A stretch of DNA of 64,000 bases from Hymenopellis radicata (lineage: Eukaryota; Basidiomycota; Agaricomycetes; Agaricales; Physalacriaceae): NCBI GenBank assembly GCA_015501595.1, contig JADNRX010000107.1, forward strand, positions 1 through 64,000, written 5' to 3'. The stretch's first letter is position 1, and every line of letters starts with the position of its first letter. This document shows positions 28,600-39,785 of this stretch, in pieces. The notes beneath the pieces were generated by a model, which did no database searches, was not told where the DNA came from, and worked only from the letters and a program-made list of their open reading frames with translations. The position numbers were made by a program, and so were the translations under genes.

Positions 28600-30301
28600 A
28601 GAAAAGTTCTGGAAGCAGAAAGATTTCTCCTTGCTGTATTCCTTAAAGGCTTCATTATGGATCATCTCTCAACGGCGTTACACCGTTAAGGGCTAGCTCC
28701 AATCGTACTTGACGTCATGCTCAGAATAACGTTCTTTTTCTTTTTCCTCAGTGAGCTTCTGCATTTCCATCTCGAGCTCCTCACCTGTTTTGAGAGGGGG
28801 CGCTTCTTGGTAGGAGGAGGCGCTTCTGTGAAAAATACATAAGTTGAACATTACCCTACACATAATATTATAAGTCGTACCCTTTCACTGCATGAAAGGC
28901 TCAGATTTTTAAGTAAGAAATGTAGTGAAAAAACTTTTAATTTTTAACCAGTTTTTTATGTTAAAAACTTCTTAAATATAATTAAAATATTTTTATTTTA
29001 ATTTACTCAAATTTTCTATAAAACTTTTTAAAAATATTTAATGAGTTTTTAAGTTGAAAAACTGATTAAAAATCAAAAGGTTTTTTCACTGCATTTCTTA
29101 CTTAAAAATTTGATCTTTGCATGCAGTATTTGGATTTAAGCTGTATTCAAATTCTGAAAGAGTTAGCAATGGTTGAGTGAGATGAGTTGCGCTCACCTTT
29201 GTACAGTTTCTCCAAGTCGCCGTGTCGGACTTTTAGTGTGCAGAGGTCTTTGCAAGTCTACTCATGGGTCTTCTCTAGCACAAAGTACTTACTCACTCTT
29301 GTTCATCTTATCTTGAAGTTTTTTGATAAATGGGGCAAAGTCATCTTTAGAAGTCTTAACTTAAACACGTAAAATATTGCGTTCACTCATGATTGTAGTT
29401 AAGTTTTCCTCGATCTGCTCGACTCATGCTAGGAGTGCCTAGATAACATGAGCAGAGTCGTTCTTAGAAGTCTTGACTTGAATGCATAGAACATCACGTT
29501 CACCTGTCATTGCAGTTAGGATTTGCGCCATCTGCTCGACTCGTGCTTGCAGCATCTGGATAGCATTGGCAGAGTTGTCCTTGGAAACGTTGCAGTGGAT
29601 GCGTAGGGTGTTGCCTTTGACTATAGCTGCATCAAGTATTTCCAACATGTGCTCCTTGGACAAGTTAATTTTCCAGCTTGCTGTATTGCCCGTCGCATGG
29701 CGGTTTTCTATCTGTCGGCCTGAGGAGCTAATAAAGCTCTGTAGTCACGTTAGACATGAGGTTCTGAAATACCAGTGCACAGATAAACTTCGGCTGCTTC
29801 CATCACCATATTGCTGTTCTCATCACGACCAGTGGCGTCCGAGCCTGCTTACGTTTTGTCATAGGGAGTGTGCTTGATGTGATATATTTGCCTACCCTTA
29901 TGACGCTTTTTGGTGCTGTCGTCCTCGTTACAACCTGAGCAAATAGTGTTCATATTTGCTCAGGTTCTGTCATGAAAAGTATACTTATTATGATATGTTT
30001 GCCTACCGTTATGACACCTTTTGGTGCTGCGAATTGCCTGTTTTTGTCAAGTCCACCAGATTATGAGCTTTTCATCTTTTCCTAACTGTTAGCTGTCTCA
30101 TTATTCCTTCTCAAATTGCTTTTTTGGATCGATCCTGTTTTTATATTTTGCGTTTGACTTGCCTTTTTGGCGCAATAAAGTGCATACTTCTGTCAAAGTA
30201 ATTTTGTCTCCGAGAAGCTTAACTCTGAATAGTGTGCTGGTATGAGGTTTCATAATGATTGAGGTAAAGAGAATATCATTCGTGCGCCAAAGATGTTGCA
30301 A
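28600..30301 (-). pseudogene. Decayed coiled-coil gene with 35-residue repeats
   Basis: Reading leftward on the minus strand: 30301-30101 (HLWRTNDILFTSIIMKP, VKLLGDKITLTEVCTLLRQK), then degenerate sequence with a twice-repeated KRCHNGRQTYHNKYT-like word (about 29866-30035), then 29663-29340 with coiled-coil repeats, VEQMAQILTAMTGERDVL followed by the related VEQIEENLTTIMSERNIL, each preceded by KTSK. The second repeat carries TAG, TGA and TAA where the first has CAG, CGA and CAA. A MITE (28888-29126) interrupts the gene, and 28825-28690 continues with EELEMEMQKLTEEKEKERY. Splice-like borders (GTGAGTAAGT near 29298) are visible. Family unknown; probably a structural protein gene lost to mutation. 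Confidence 0.5.
28888..29126. mobile_element. AT-rich MITE M3 with about 80-bp inverted repeats
   Basis: The left end CTGCATGAAAGGCTCAGA and the right end, read on the other strand, CTGCATGCAAAGATCAAA, pair for about 80 bp, including TTTTTAAGTAAGAAATG and GTGAAAAAAC. The whole 239 bp can fold back on itself. The target duplication is not resolved. Confidence 0.75.
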
Positions 30302-30490
30302 TTTATAAATTTTGCAATGTTAGGCTTTTGCTTCACAAGAAATGAGCGCAAATCAATACACATTCAGTCCCAATGAATAAGTTCCATATCGGATTACGAT
30401 GTCACCATCATCAGCGCTCACTTCAATGCGCAGCAGATTAGAGTGCATGAGAGTATGCATATAAGCATCTTATGATGTATCAATTATATG
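30302..30490. other. Short non-coding flank of repeat C2
   Basis: Nothing recognisable. Confidence 0.3.
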
Positions 30491-31938
30491 CTTTTATAAG
30501 AAAGTATAGAATTATATTAACAGCTTTAATATGAGGCCTGCAACTATAGAATTATAATACATTACATATCCCTTACCTAATATAATAAATTAGATTAAAT
30601 CACTTGATTGAAAAAGTGAAGAATCTAATTATATGATTAAAAAAGCGAAAAAGCTAGAATTCTCCTCAATAAGTGAGGTAGAGATCATCAGAAACTACAG
30701 TTAGATATTAATAGAATATAGGAGATGTTCCTGAAATTGATGGATTGATGAATAGGACTTAAGATGAGTGGAGGATATCCTTAGCTACACAATTATAACA
30801 CATTTTTGATTAGATCAGCATTGAGTTGGATGGAGTGAGTAATAATGAATGCTGCTGTAGGATATGACTGTTGAGGTGATGAAAACCTTTTTTATAGTTT
30901 TTTAAACTAGAAATCCAATAGTGTAAATTATTTTGCAATAGCCTTAAAATTGGAAGAGATATTAGAGATGCAAAAATGTGTCATACTTTTAGTAGGCCTT
31001 GTACATAATCTATAGTCTTGGAACTTTGATACCTTTTAAAGGTACTATAAAGCGATATCTAATATCATTTTTAGGTAATTTTATAAAAGGGTTCAAGAAA
31101 TATATCAGAATGACTGCTTCAGAGCTATCAAAGATATAGCACAGGATTCTGCCACTCTAAGGATCTAAAGCATTGCTACATCGTTTATAGTAGTGATAAA
31201 TTTTTATTTATGATATGGAGAGTGTTCTCAATTCAGTAGTTCATGTATAAATAGATTTTCAATGTTGTTTTAGGCATTTTTATATTTTTAGTTATTTAAC
31301 AAAGGAATACCTATCTAAATTATACTAAGCTATCTTTAAACATTCATTTACAATTTTTTTATAAAAGGAATCATATTATTTAATAAAGGAATCAGTATTT
31401 TAGAGGTCAGTCTTTCTCCTCACCAGAGTTTTAATCAAAATTCCTACGCTTTAAAGAAAGGATCATTTACTTAATTTAACATATTTCACATATGCTACTG
31501 TTTTCATTTCTTCTATAGGACGTATATATATATTATATGCATGATCTTCAGGTGTCAAACTAATGAATCAATAAAGTAATTAAGTTAAGAAATTATTTTT
31601 ACATCTGCAGACCTACTTGCCCTACTATAAATTGAATAATACTTTATAACTATTGATAGGAGACATAAAATATGAGGTAAATCTTGTTATTAAAGGTCTA
31701 TTAAAGGTATTACAATTACGTAGCCAAGAGCATCCTTCACCCATTCTAGGTCTCATTCATCAATTCATTAATTTCAAGAATATTCCTTATATTCTATCAA
31801 CTAGGTTCTCCGCTTTTTCAATTATATGATTTAACTTAACTTATTATATTAGATAAAGAATATATAATATATTAAAATCCTATAGTTGCAGGCCTCATAT
31901 TAAAGCTGTTAATATAATTTTATGTCTTCTTATAAAAG
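30491..31938 (+). mobile_element. Dispersed repeat C, copy 2, with long inverted termini
   Basis: The outer ends CTTTTATAAGAA / TTCTTATAAAAG are inverted and the similarity continues inward for about 230-300 bp (left 30491-30790, right 31710-31938), including the shared TATTAACAGCTTTAATATG and AGGCCTGCAACTATAG. The centre matches the other C copies. This is the only copy with both ends, so the family is a terminal-inverted-repeat element of about 1.45 kb without an evident transposase. A clear target duplication was not found. This copy is AT-shifted relative to copies at 43 kb and 45 kb. Confidence 0.7.
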
Positions 31939-32374
31939 TGAATTAATTAACTTACTACAATATGCGTAGAGTATAGTCCACAACGAGCTTGAAAAATTCA
32001 AGTCGTAGTGTTAAATCAAGTGTGATCATTGCTGACGGCAATCTGCTGTAAAATAGTGCTCATCTCGATGATTCTCTATAAAGGAGACTCAGTTAGCTAT
32101 TCGAGTTACAAAAAAGTTCAAAGTTCACCAGAGCACATTATGTATAGCATATTTTTCTTGAACTTCTAATGGACTGGAAAGTAATAGAAGGTTTATCATT
32201 TTGAGTTAAGCGCTATATAAAGATTGAAAACATAATTTATTGACTATTTAGAAAGTAAAAATATGTTTGGCCAAAATTTTCAGAAAATGATGGAGAAAGA
32301 AAATAACTTACAATCAGCATTAGCACAGATTTGTTCCTCACCAGCACTACTATTAAAGAAATTCACTACTGAGG
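31939..32374. other. Non-coding DNA
   Basis: No gene, repeat or element end recognised. Confidence 0.3.
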
Positions 32375-32730
32375 TCGGCCACGAAATTTCCACAATAAGC
32401 AGCTCTTCGTGTGACGTCTGAAAGTGCAGCAATGCGTAAAACGCAAAGCGAGCATTCATCCTTAGGGTTTGGTAGGTCTTTGTAGCGGTTTAGCGTCGTA
32501 ACAGGATTCATAGCATTTCGCCGCCGATATCAGCTACGAAATCTCTACAAGAGGCAGCTCTATGTGTGGCGTCCGCAAGTGCAGCAATGCGTGAAACCTA
32601 AAGTGAGCATCCATACTACTAGAATTACAATTCCCGAGGTTAGCTACGAAATCTCCAGAACGAGCAGCTCTACGTGTGGCGTCCAAAGGCGCAGCAATGC
32701 GTGAAACACAAAGCGAGCCAAAGTGTCCAT
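32375..32730. repeat. Three degenerate repeats of about 90 bp
   Basis: Starts near 32378, 32534 and 32643 share CTACGAAATCTC, GCAGCTCTAYGTGTGGCGTC and GTGCAGCAATGCGTGAAAC words. The spacing is irregular (156 and 109 bp). A minus-strand frame crosses them at 32534-32953, ending in repeat-derived sequence; its upstream part (FATLAWGDAIVVVGFGESVA) may be an exon remnant but is unsupported. Confidence 0.6.
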
Positions 32731-33344
32731 CCTTGCGATTATAGCTCTTCATGCTCCTTGAATTCTGATTCTCACCTCGCGCAACACTTTCCCCAAATCC
32801 TACAACCACAATCGCATCCCCCCATGCCAGCGTAGCAAAGACATACTCAGCTAGTCTGCAGCAGGAATCGAGATGTGTGCTCAGCGCAGGATTACATATC
32901 CAAGCTGCTGGCGGTCTGAGGAAAACATGCAAGCTGCGGATTGATGGAGTCAAATTCTTTCACCAAATTATGCTGCCAGCAATATACCATGGCTATTCAA
33001 AGTCCCTACGCTGAACCTGAGATGAGCTCGTCTCATTCCTTTGACGATAGGTTAGATCATGCAGATCCATATATATTCCTTTTAAATCTACGTGCACTGC
33101 TCTAAAAACTGAAATAGAAGACCCGTGACAGCCTGGAAATATTATCACAATTAACACAGACATACAAAGTTAACATTAAACAGATTTATTTCTTGTATTT
33201 CAATGGAAGTATTGAATGGCTACTTCATTATAGAATAAGCATCCTCTTCCGTCGTACTCTTACTCTTATGAGGTTTCAGCACATTGCCTAGCGGTACAGC
33301 TGTAAGCAAAATCGGGTCAGTTGCTTAATGCTCTTTTTCATGTG
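32731..33344. other. Non-coding DNA
   Basis: Nothing supported apart from the weak frame mentioned for the preceding repeats. Confidence 0.3.
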
Positions 33345-33665
33345 CTTACCGCCGTGGTGTAGCTCAACTGCTACAGCACGACTTGAGCCAGAATATGCCT
33401 CTCTTTTAATATCATGCTCGAAATTAAGTCGTTACTAAGGCCTCTTTCTGCATATGCATACCGCCGTTGTGTAGCTTAACTGCTACAGCACAACTTGTTG
33501 CGGCGCGCCGAGCCATACTTTTTTCTTAATCTTGTATCTGAAATGATGTCGTTACTAATGCTCCTTTCTTCATATGTATACTGCTGTCATGTAGCTTAAT
33601 TGCTACAGCACAACTTGTTTCTATGCGCCAATCCGTACTTTTTTCTTAATCTCGTGCATAAAATC
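33345..33665. repeat. Tandem repeat with a conserved hairpin (periods 112 and 120 bp)
   Basis: Three units centred on TGTAGCTYAACTGCTACA at 33358, 33470 and 33590. Each can fold through TGTAGC/GCTACA and is followed by GCACRACTTG; between units, GTCGTTACTAA and CTCYTTTCTKCATATG words recur. The TAGCTCAACTG piece resembles an RNA polymerase III A box, but no B box or complete tRNA cloverleaf is seen. Confidence 0.65.
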
Positions 33666-34617
33666 AAGCTAACAGGTTAGTGTTACGAGATAGCAGGGTA
33701 GCGTATGAATATCAGACTTTATAATAGTATACACAATGAATCTTGCTGTACTCTTATAATACAATTGTGAAAAAAGATTCCATTGCACCCCCACATGCAA
33801 CCACTGACTGAGCTAAGTGGCTACATAATTAGTATGAGAGGAGGCTTAGATCGCCAAGTAACACTCTTATGGTAAGGCACTCATGGATAAGATGCACTGC
33901 AGTTTTTCATTAAACTCAGCTTCAGTGTGATGACTACTATTCTGCAGTTTTTAACATGCAGCTCTATATAGTATCATTAGTTCTGAGTGTATGAACTTAC
34001 AAAAATTATGACAGATTGCTGTTGTTCCATTACATCTAAACTGCGCCTTGACCTTTACATTCAAACTTGAGTTCCTATTATCTTATCTTATCGCACATCA
34101 GATCAGAGTGGATTATGACGCGTCTCGTCCCTCTCTTCCGTTCAACTACAATCTCGATGTGCTCGAGCTGTGTTAGACACTATTCTCGCCAGACACCTTC
34201 TTGTGCTCCTTTAGGGTTGTTCGAGGCTGCATAGAGTGCTAGCTAGATCTGTCCCACTCACCTTTGTTCTTTAAACTGGGGCTGACACTGGAGTTCTTTT
34301 GTCCATGCAGGGATCAACCACGATACATATAAAGGTGTAAGATTCTCACTGTATACATTGTCAGGACACCCACAACAGTGTGAATATAGATGCGCATACT
34401 GCGTACGACTATAGTAGACATCTAGCGAATAGTGCGTTCTCATCAAACATGTCATCTTTATTAATAATACGACTTTTAGCTCTTGGAAATGCGCAGTGTC
34501 TACCACAACCTGATGTCTAATGGCCACTAAAGCGAACTGTCACCGTAGAAATCCCCATATCACCACACAAACACATCAGAGCGGCGTCTCCTCTTCCCTT
34601 CACAACAGTCTCTCGCG
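33666..34617. other. Non-coding DNA
   Basis: AT-rich with short frames only. No feature is supported. Confidence 0.3.
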
Positions 34618-36216
34618 ATGCCCAACAGAACACTGCGTCTATCTTACATCGAACACGTTAGAATCCACACTTACACCGGAGCTGCACGCCGTATAAATGA
34701 GTGTTCACCAACTGCACGTAGAACACTGTTGATGCAGCGTGGGAGGATTAGAAAAGAAGGCTGGGCCAGCCGAAGGAATCTTGTGATCAGTGCATTGTGA
34801 AAAAAAGACCATGTACACTCAGCAAAGAGGATGAGGAGGACAAGGCAGATCAGTCAGAAGGTGATATGGATCAGCCGTATGTTGAAAATTTTGGAGGTCA
34901 GATGGATGGCGAAGACGCGTCAAGGGAGCTTGAAGGATTGGATATCACGATGGCACCTGACAATGAGCGTTGTCAGCTACCTCCTTCATCCATCTCTGCC
35001 TTCTTCTATTCATGACAAAAGAAACCTTTCAGCTAGCGACAATGACTATCTGCAACTTGAAATTGCTGAGGCTCGCTAACAACGCACTTAATTGAACCAA
35101 CTCTACTCTGACCATTGTTGGGAGGATCATGGGTTTTTATCTAATAATAGTCATTGAAGCGATTGGGATGAAGAGGCGTTCCCTACAGATGGGGCGGCCG
35201 AGTGGCAGAAAACATACCTTGCTAGTGAGGATGAGCTGCAAACGTGACTGGCTGCTCGAGCTAATGAGGATGACTGGCTCGATGAGGATGTCGAATTCGA
35301 AGAGCACATCTTCAGCGATGACATACTCAATTCCTACTTTGATGCGCAAGATAAGTTCAATCTGTTCTCTCCGAGAGATACCACAATCAACAATATACTC
35401 AGCGACACGTCGTGGAATACTAGCAAAGAAGATGTTAATATTGACGTCTTTCCTGCATCCCAATCATCTAGCACTGAGAAACACGTTGCTGACGCTCTAT
35501 GCCCCCCCTCATTCATATTCAATCAGTTTGCCTTTGTCGAATTAGTATATCAGGCAAACATTATTGGCCTGCTTTGCATTGAAGACCAAATGACTCTCCT
35601 TACGCAGATCAGTGACAAGTTTGGCTGAGTCTATGACTCAGTTGATCTTTGTCATGCACCCAGTTTCTTCTCTCCAACGCCTCTATATTACTTTCAATAT
35701 TCGTTGCCTTGCTAGATTGGAGCGCATTACCAACAATTTACTACTTTCTGCTCAGGGACCAGATTTATTTCCGCTGCCTTGGGACTTTGATGATAAGAAG
35801 ATTGCACCAGTCAATGCCCCCATATTTCTTAATAACTTTAGCTTTCTTTATCAGTATGTTGTGCATTTGCACACTCGCATTCACCATGTCCACGCCTACC
35901 ATCAGACCTTTGCTGAAACTACATCTGCACACCTGAACATCTTACGCACTATTTTTAAGGTGAATGATGAGTTCCTGTGTCTTGCTAGCCATTCATATCT
36001 CCTTACGGAGCATCTAAGAACATCAGAGTTTGACGACACCAATGATGATGATAACAGTACTTGAGCGCATCCTCTGTGTGAGGCAGATTAGGTCTGGCAT
36101 ATTTTTAGCACCTTGATTACCAATATAGTATCCATATCTGCAAATATCGCAGGATATGAAGGCAAACTTGAGGTCGTAGAGGAGACAGTCAAATTTTTTC
36201 AGGTAGACATCTTTAT

Positions 36217-36402
36217 AAAGATTCATTTATACCGCCACATTGTAGCGCAGGAGAATGAGTTGATAGCGAGGCGCCTGCGCGTGATTAGCAGGTTTGGTTG
36301 CATTTCTTTAAAGATTCATTTATACCGCCACATTGTAGCGCAGGAGAATGAGTTGATAGCGAGGCGCCTGCGCGTGATTAGCAGGTTTGGTTGCATTTCT
36401 TG
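36217..36402 (+). repeat. Perfect tandem duplication, two 93-bp units
   Basis: AAAGATTCATTTATACCGCC begins at 36217 and again at 36310; the units are identical over their length. 93 bp is 31 codons, so the surrounding frame is kept. Confidence 0.92.
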
Positions 36403-36483
36403 AGAGTTTCTGATTTATAGTCTTTTAGATATGTATAGACTGTTCATGTATTAATCAAGTTGTTACCACAGGTCAAATCTCAT

Positions 36484-36960
36484 GTCCTTCTCAAGCTCTC
36501 AGCTAGAAAGTGTTACAAGCACAAAAATACTCTTTCCAGCAAGCATTTGTAACTTAATAATTACAGTACTGTACTATTACACGCAAGTCTTCATGGGGCG
36601 TTACCCGTTATGCATACTCTTCACAGATGTTACTCTTCATTCAGGGTCTAATTTCCTTATATAGGCAGGCGGGAGCGGCGGTAATAATCGCCGCCCCTAA
36701 AAATTTCCTTTTTGAGCCTTACTCGGGGTCCAATTTTGGCTGTTACCCATTATGATAGCCTCAACTCTTCATTTCACAGGCCTCCGTTATGAGTTATGCG
36801 AAGACTACATTGAAATAGTACAGTATCTTGATAACTTCCCAAGATCGACTATGCTTTTTCTAAATTTGATTACATACTCAAGTTCTTAATTAGAAAGCAG
36901 TGATAAGCACAAAAATATTCTTTTCATCAAGCACTTGTAACTTAATAGTTACAGTGATAA
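36484..36960. repeat. Direct repeats flanking an M2 MITE
   Basis: About 85 bp at 36484-36568 (CTAGAAAGTG..AAGCATTTGTAACTTAATAA..TTACAG) recur at about 36880-36957 with minor changes; a TTTTTCTAAATTTRATT word also recurs at 36850 and 37268. The unit seems to have been duplicated before the MITE inserted in the first one. Confidence 0.6.
36569..36833. mobile_element. MITE family M2, copy e (265 bp, TA duplication)
   Basis: CTGTACTATTAC at the left and GAAATAGTACAG at the right, with TA on each side (36567-36568, 36834-36835). The interior contains GGCGGGAGCGGCGG and CGTTATGCATA words shared with copy d. Confidence 0.8.
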
Positions 36961-36965
36961 CTGAT

Positions 36966-37253
36966 ACTGGGCGAAGGTTTCGAAGTTTTCGATAAAAACA
37001 TTGATTAAAGAACTTATAAAAGTTCTGATAATTTTAACCTAATTTTAATCTTAAAACTATCCTAAAATTTCCTAATTTGGCTTTTAGTGTTCTTACTAGT
37101 ATTTTTAAGATAAATTTTACTTAAATTTTTAGTCGAAATACTTCAAAGAATGTTAAAATAATTTTAAAATAGTTTTAATCTAAAAAAATTGTTAAAACTC
37201 TTGAAGTTCTTTAACTGAGATTTTCATCAAAAACTCTGAGGCCTTCGCCCAGT
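36966..37253. mobile_element. AT-rich MITE M4
   Basis: The inverted ends ACTGGGCGAAGG / CCTTCGCCCAGT continue inward as imperfect complement (GATTAAAGAACTT pairing with AAGTTCTTTAACTG). The interior is nearly pure A/T with TTTTAATCTTAAAA words. The target duplication is not resolved. Confidence 0.75.
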
Positions 37254-37678
37254 GTAACTAGAACTAATTATACTTTTTCTAAATTTAATTCTCATACTCT
37301 GAACTAGAATTATTGAGTTCCAACAAGGTATTAGTATTTAAAAAATTTACTTAGCATCACAGCTATTCAATCATGACTGCCACTCGACAAGTATACTATA
37401 GTTTATAAGAAAAGGGAAGAATAAATCTCTCTTGCCTAATTTGCATATTACAGAATAGGTTACTTGAACTAAGAATTAATAGTCAAGTAATCTAACAATA
37501 AATAGTCAAACCTATGAACATCTTTTGTAAAATATCCTTCGCAATTAAACTTCACCTTGTAGCGCAGGAGGATGAGTTGCAAAAGATGTTGACAGATTTA
37601 CTGTCTGAACTTAGTCCAAGCATACACAGCCTCATTGTAGATGACAAGTATGCCCTCTTTCTTCATACTTTGCCATAA

Positions 37679-38245
37679 TCAGCTTTAAAAAAAGAACACG
37701 TGAGTAACAAAGGGTCAACTTAGATTCGAACTGAGGGTCTTCTGGTAAATTTCAATAACTGGGTAAATTCATTTCAAAAGCGTTAATTATTACGCTATTG
37801 ATTTGCACTAATCCTTAAGTTATAGTCCAGGTTCCGCAATATCGCACATATTTGAGCGATTGTTAGCTTGTTTAGTAGGGTAGAGTTAATTGCTCAACAA
37901 GATCAGTTTGATCACTCAAGTTGTTTGAGTTGCTGAGCTTTGCTGAGATTGGGTTTCAGTACTCCTTTTTCTTACTAGTTGTACATCTATGCATCAGACA
38001 ACATAATATATCCATAACTTATCAGTACATGAGGTCCTAAGAAAAGAAGGCGATTGACAAGAAAGGCGGGCAGTGGTAAACAGATTGTAAATGTAAAAGT
38101 TCAAAAAAAAAATAGGTGCGAGGACTAAATACTTGCTGTTTCATTCAACATCTATCAGCAAAGGCACCAATAAAATTCTTTACGATGGTATCAGCTATGT
38201 TAGGTTCGTCACTTCAGAGGCCCATTGTGCCAGCTTGAATTTTAT
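37679..38245. other. Non-coding DNA
   Basis: Short frames only; includes TTGAGTTGCTGAG words and AT-rich sequence. No element end recognised. Confidence 0.3.
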
Positions 38246-38591
38246 TCAAGCAGAAGCAAGCTGTGCCCTCTGGTGTTTCCATAATGCTAATATCAATGCG
38301 TATGCATAACCGAAACGTCGCGCAAAGTGAACCAGCACTCGCTGTCTCGACATTGACCAGGCGCTCATAGATACATGATGCAAACTGATAAGTATGGTAG
38401 ACAGATATTTACGTATCGTCAGCGTCAGGACGGATGGATTAGGCCAAAAGAACACACCATTGAATATGAGGTTCTCAATACTCTTCAGCATGTCTTCAAA
38501 GCAAAGTCCCGACAAAGATGAAAACTCGGGCTCTCTCATGCAGTTGGAGAGGTCACAGATTACTTTAGCTCTCTGGATCTCTTTTCACATA

Positions 38592-38835
38592 CTGTAGCGT
38601 TTCGACCGTATATTCTCATATCGGGTTACGGAGCTCCACGAACCGAACCTATACATATTGCATATTGCATCACGGAGCCTCCTGGCCAGGCACACACATC
38701 CAAAAACAGAAATTTCAGGTCCCGCCTATGGCGGGCCTGTCCAAATAAGGGAATTTAAGGGTCTACGAACCTATTTGCTGTACGTTCACAGCATATCGGG
38801 TCACAAGCCGTGAACCTACGGTCGAAACGCTACAG
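38592..38835. mobile_element. MITE family M2, copy c (244 bp, TA duplication)
   Basis: CTGTAGCGTTTCGACCG / CGGTCGAAACGCTACAG inverted ends are perfect over 17 bp; TA at 38590-38591 and 38836-38837. Lies within the 38246-41600 pseudogene. Confidence 0.92.
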
Positions 38836-39305
38836 TATCATCGATTCTCATGCCACAACGTAAGTGCAGTCATCATTTGATGGGCCGGAATATAGCAAAT
38901 ATCGACGCCCTCCAGATACAAGCACCGCATAATTTCGAGCTACATTAGAAAACATCAAGAATGGCCAGTCATTGAAATATATAGATAAATGTACCCATTC
39001 TTGCAAGAAGTACTTGACAATGGAACTCTCAATCTTGACGAAACAGATCAACCAGCTCATGAAGTCCAACTTGCGGATATACGTGTTCCAGGCCAAGATA
39101 GCGGGGTTTTTCAGATCTACGTGCATTGTGACAAAGTACACAAGTTTGGAATCTTCCTTGTCTAAGGACTTCAACTGTTTTGCAGTCTCGCTTAGGCGAA
39201 AATATGCCCACCACCATCGTCCTGGGCATCCTTGCATTTGAATGATGAGGAAAAGAAGCTGTGCAACCGTTGTTAAGTAGGTAGACCTGATAAAATGTAG
39301 GAATA

Positions 39306-39559
39306 CTGTACTATTTCGACCTTATCTTCGCATAACGCGTAACAGAAGTCTGTGAAATGAAGAGTTGAGGGTACCATAATGCATAACGGCCAAAATTGGG
39401 CCTCAAATAAGGCCCAAAAAGGAAATTTTTCTGGGCGGCGGCAATCGCCCCCGCCCCGCCTGCCCATATAAGGAAATTGAACCCTGAATGAAGAGTAACA
39501 TCTGTGAAGAGTATGCATAACGCATAACGCTTCATGAAGACAAGGTCGAAATAGTACAG
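39306..39559. mobile_element. MITE family M2, copy d (254 bp, TA duplication)
   Basis: CTGTACTATTTCGACCTT / AAGGTCGAAATAGTACAG are perfect inverted ends; TA at 39304-39305 and 39560-39561. Within the same pseudogene. Confidence 0.92.
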
Positions 39560-39785
39560 TAGGGTATGAATCATCCAGCTCGACAGACAAATACGCGAAT
39601 GAGCTCGCTATGGATGGTACATTGAGGGTGGGCATTTGTTGTATGCCAGAGGAACTGGGCGTTGCATTGTGAGGTTGATGTGGGGAATGAGGAAAGTTGG
39701 GAGGTTCATCGGAAGGAGGAAGAATGAGTGAGTGGATTCATCCGAAGGAGGAGTGAGTGGGTTGATCAGAGTTAGGCAAGTGAGC

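Larger units (their letters stand above)
34618..37678 (+). pseudogene. Decayed large gene with in-frame stops and later insertions
   Basis: Coding-like blocks follow each other on the plus strand: 34797-35015 (KEDEEDKADQSEGDMDQPY, acidic), 35155-35720 in one frame (WDEEAFPTDGAAEWQKTYLA, VEFEEHIFSDDILNSYFD, FVELVYQANIIGLLCIED) with two TGA and one TAG, 35700-36064 in another (GPDLFPLPWDFDDKKIAP, FLNNFSFLYQYVVHLHTRI), then 36113-36403 (LYRHIVAQENELIARRL, duplicated) and finally 37545-37678 (LVAQEDELQKMLTDLLSEL, stop TAA). The last two parts share VAQE(N/D)EL, supporting a single gene. Between them lie an M2 MITE, an AT-rich MITE and direct repeats. I do not recognise the family; acidic N-terminus and size resemble TE-borne genes of fungi. 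Confidence 0.5.

Noticed and set aside
32534..32953. 139-aa minus-strand protein
   Set aside because: Its C-terminal half is translated from the degenerate tandem repeat and no domain or splice support is seen.
33350..33400. tRNA gene
   Set aside because: Only an A-box-like word and one hairpin are present; no acceptor stem, anticodon arm or TPsiC arm can be drawn.
32375..33665. CRISPR-like array
   Set aside because: The repeats are 90-120 bp, degenerate and irregularly spaced, and the genome is eukaryotic with introns.
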